From NCBI GenBank assembly GCA_016841245.1, contig JAENZN010000003.1, forward strand, positions 62,001-126,000: a stretch of DNA of 64,000 nt, written 5' to 3'. Positions 63,524 to 64,000 of the stretch are shown here, one piece after another. The position numbers and the translations under genes were made by a program. The notes below the pieces were generated by a model. The model saw only the letters and a list, made by a program, of their open reading frames with translations. It had not been told where the DNA came from and did not search any database. This stretch comes from Syntrophomonas sp. Lineage in GTDB: Bacteria > Bacillota > Syntrophomonadia > Syntrophomonadales > Syntrophomonadaceae. How positions within the stretch are numbered: the stretch's first letter is position 1; each line of letters begins with the position of its first letter.

Positions 63524-64000
63524 ATGATCCCGTTTTCAATGTTGGAACGTTATGAGGGAAACGAAGCCCTTTTTCAAACAGTGATGATGTCGGTAGTTTC
63601 CAGTTATGCAGGCGAACCCCTGCATCTGCATGCAGAAGGCTTGCGAGGGACGGGAAAAACTACTATAATGAGGGCCGCACGCGGAATACTGCCCACCATC
63701 ACCCGCATCAAAGGGTGTATTTATAATTGTGATCCTCTCGATCCACATTGTCCGGAACACAGAAATCTCAGCGGATCGGAAATCGAAGCTATAGGTACTG
63801 AAGAAATCCCGATGCCTTTTTTGGAGATCTCCCATTCAGCTAAAGTAGGAACGGTAGCCGGAAGTATCGACCTGGCCAGGCGGCCCTCCTGCATGCCGTT
63901 CTCCAGGGCCGGGAAAAGGTAATGATCAGCGATGTGACCAAAGTGATCCCAATGGCCTTAAAACATCGCGTAGATGGGGATATCCTGGTGCGGCTGATCA
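63524..64000 (+). pseudogene. Magnesium-chelatase-type AAA+ ATPase with internal deletion (3' end outside window)
   Basis: The first 117 or so residues are the N-terminus of a Mg-chelatase-like AAA+ protein: Walker A GLRGTGKTT, the CIYNCDPLDPHCPEH insert, and VGTVAGSIDLAR. Directly afterwards, in another frame, comes AALLHAVLQGREKVMISDV and IPMALKHRVD, which belongs to the C-terminal lid of the same family. The intervening Walker B, sensor and arginine-finger regions are missing, so a deletion near 63875 fused the two ends out of frame. In its own frame the protein stops at 63922. ATG 63524 follows AGGAG. Confidence 0.82.

Noticed and set aside
1-64000. CRISPR array, rRNA, tRNA or an intact insertion sequence
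   Set aside because: I saw no regularly spaced short repeats, no tRNA cloverleaf or rRNA signature, and both transposase sequences are dead remnants.

Overview
The window reads as chromosomal DNA of an anaerobic, low-to-mid GC, spore-lineage Firmicute (class Clostridia). A syntrophic fatty-acid oxidiser of the Syntrophomonas type is my best guess. This rests on the ferredoxin-linked 2-oxoacid oxidoreductase, a bis-MGD enzyme related to acetylene hydratase, N-acetyl-beta-lysine synthesis, Moco-type and T-box leaders with intrinsic terminators, and DUF421/DUF4363 and BclA-like genes. The species is inference only.

Layout. 0-9.6 kb is a resistance/efflux-flavoured region: the 3' end of a PEP-utilising phosphotransferase gene, a MATE exporter, an ABM monooxygenase, an isoprenylcysteine-type methyltransferase with a decayed second copy, a transposase remnant, and a probable tetR - methyltransferase - rifamycin phosphotransferase unit with a double-dyad operator. 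9.8-14.1 kb is a promoter, a T-box leader (probable Ile specifier) and a four-subunit 2-oxoacid:ferredoxin oxidoreductase operon followed by a CbiT-like methyltransferase. 14.6-16.5 kb is a TPM-like membrane protein plus PspA, flanked by a direct repeat of the 3' end of the CbiT-like gene.

17.1-26.4 kb is the most interesting part: two neighbouring operons, each behind a Moco/Tuco-type riboswitch with its own terminator. Both encode the same three cytosolic proteins: a Cys-rich HypB/CobW-like NTPase, an ABC ATPase without a permease, and a substrate-binding-protein-like protein without a signal peptide. Operon 1 adds a methyltransferase and operon 2 adds a complete FecBCD-type transporter. 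I propose an undescribed Mo/W metal or cofactor handling system.

26.6-37.9 kb holds small proteins, a DUF421/DUF4363 pair, a very acidic repeat protein, a hybrid histidine kinase with a diguanylate-cyclase response regulator, a truncated FnIII protein, a metallo-beta-lactamase-fold hydrolase and a TetR regulator. 38.1-51.1 kb holds the Mo/W oxidoreductase, a BclA-like protein, carB, a Gly-rich secreted protein beside a two-component system, and pyruvate carboxylase. 51.3-64 kb holds a MarR/MATE pair, a thioesterase, a C_GCAxxG_C_C protein, ablA/ablB with a decayed kamA copy, an HD hydrolase, a MITE-like inverted repeat, a transposase remnant, a soluble chemoreceptor with a duplicated sensor, a GPR1/FUN34/YaaH transporter and a magnesium-chelatase-type ATPase gene broken by an internal deletion.

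The region carries several decayed partial gene copies close to, and in the same orientation as, their intact parents, which suggests repeated local duplication and decay. I saw no rRNA, tRNA, CRISPR array or intact insertion sequence.
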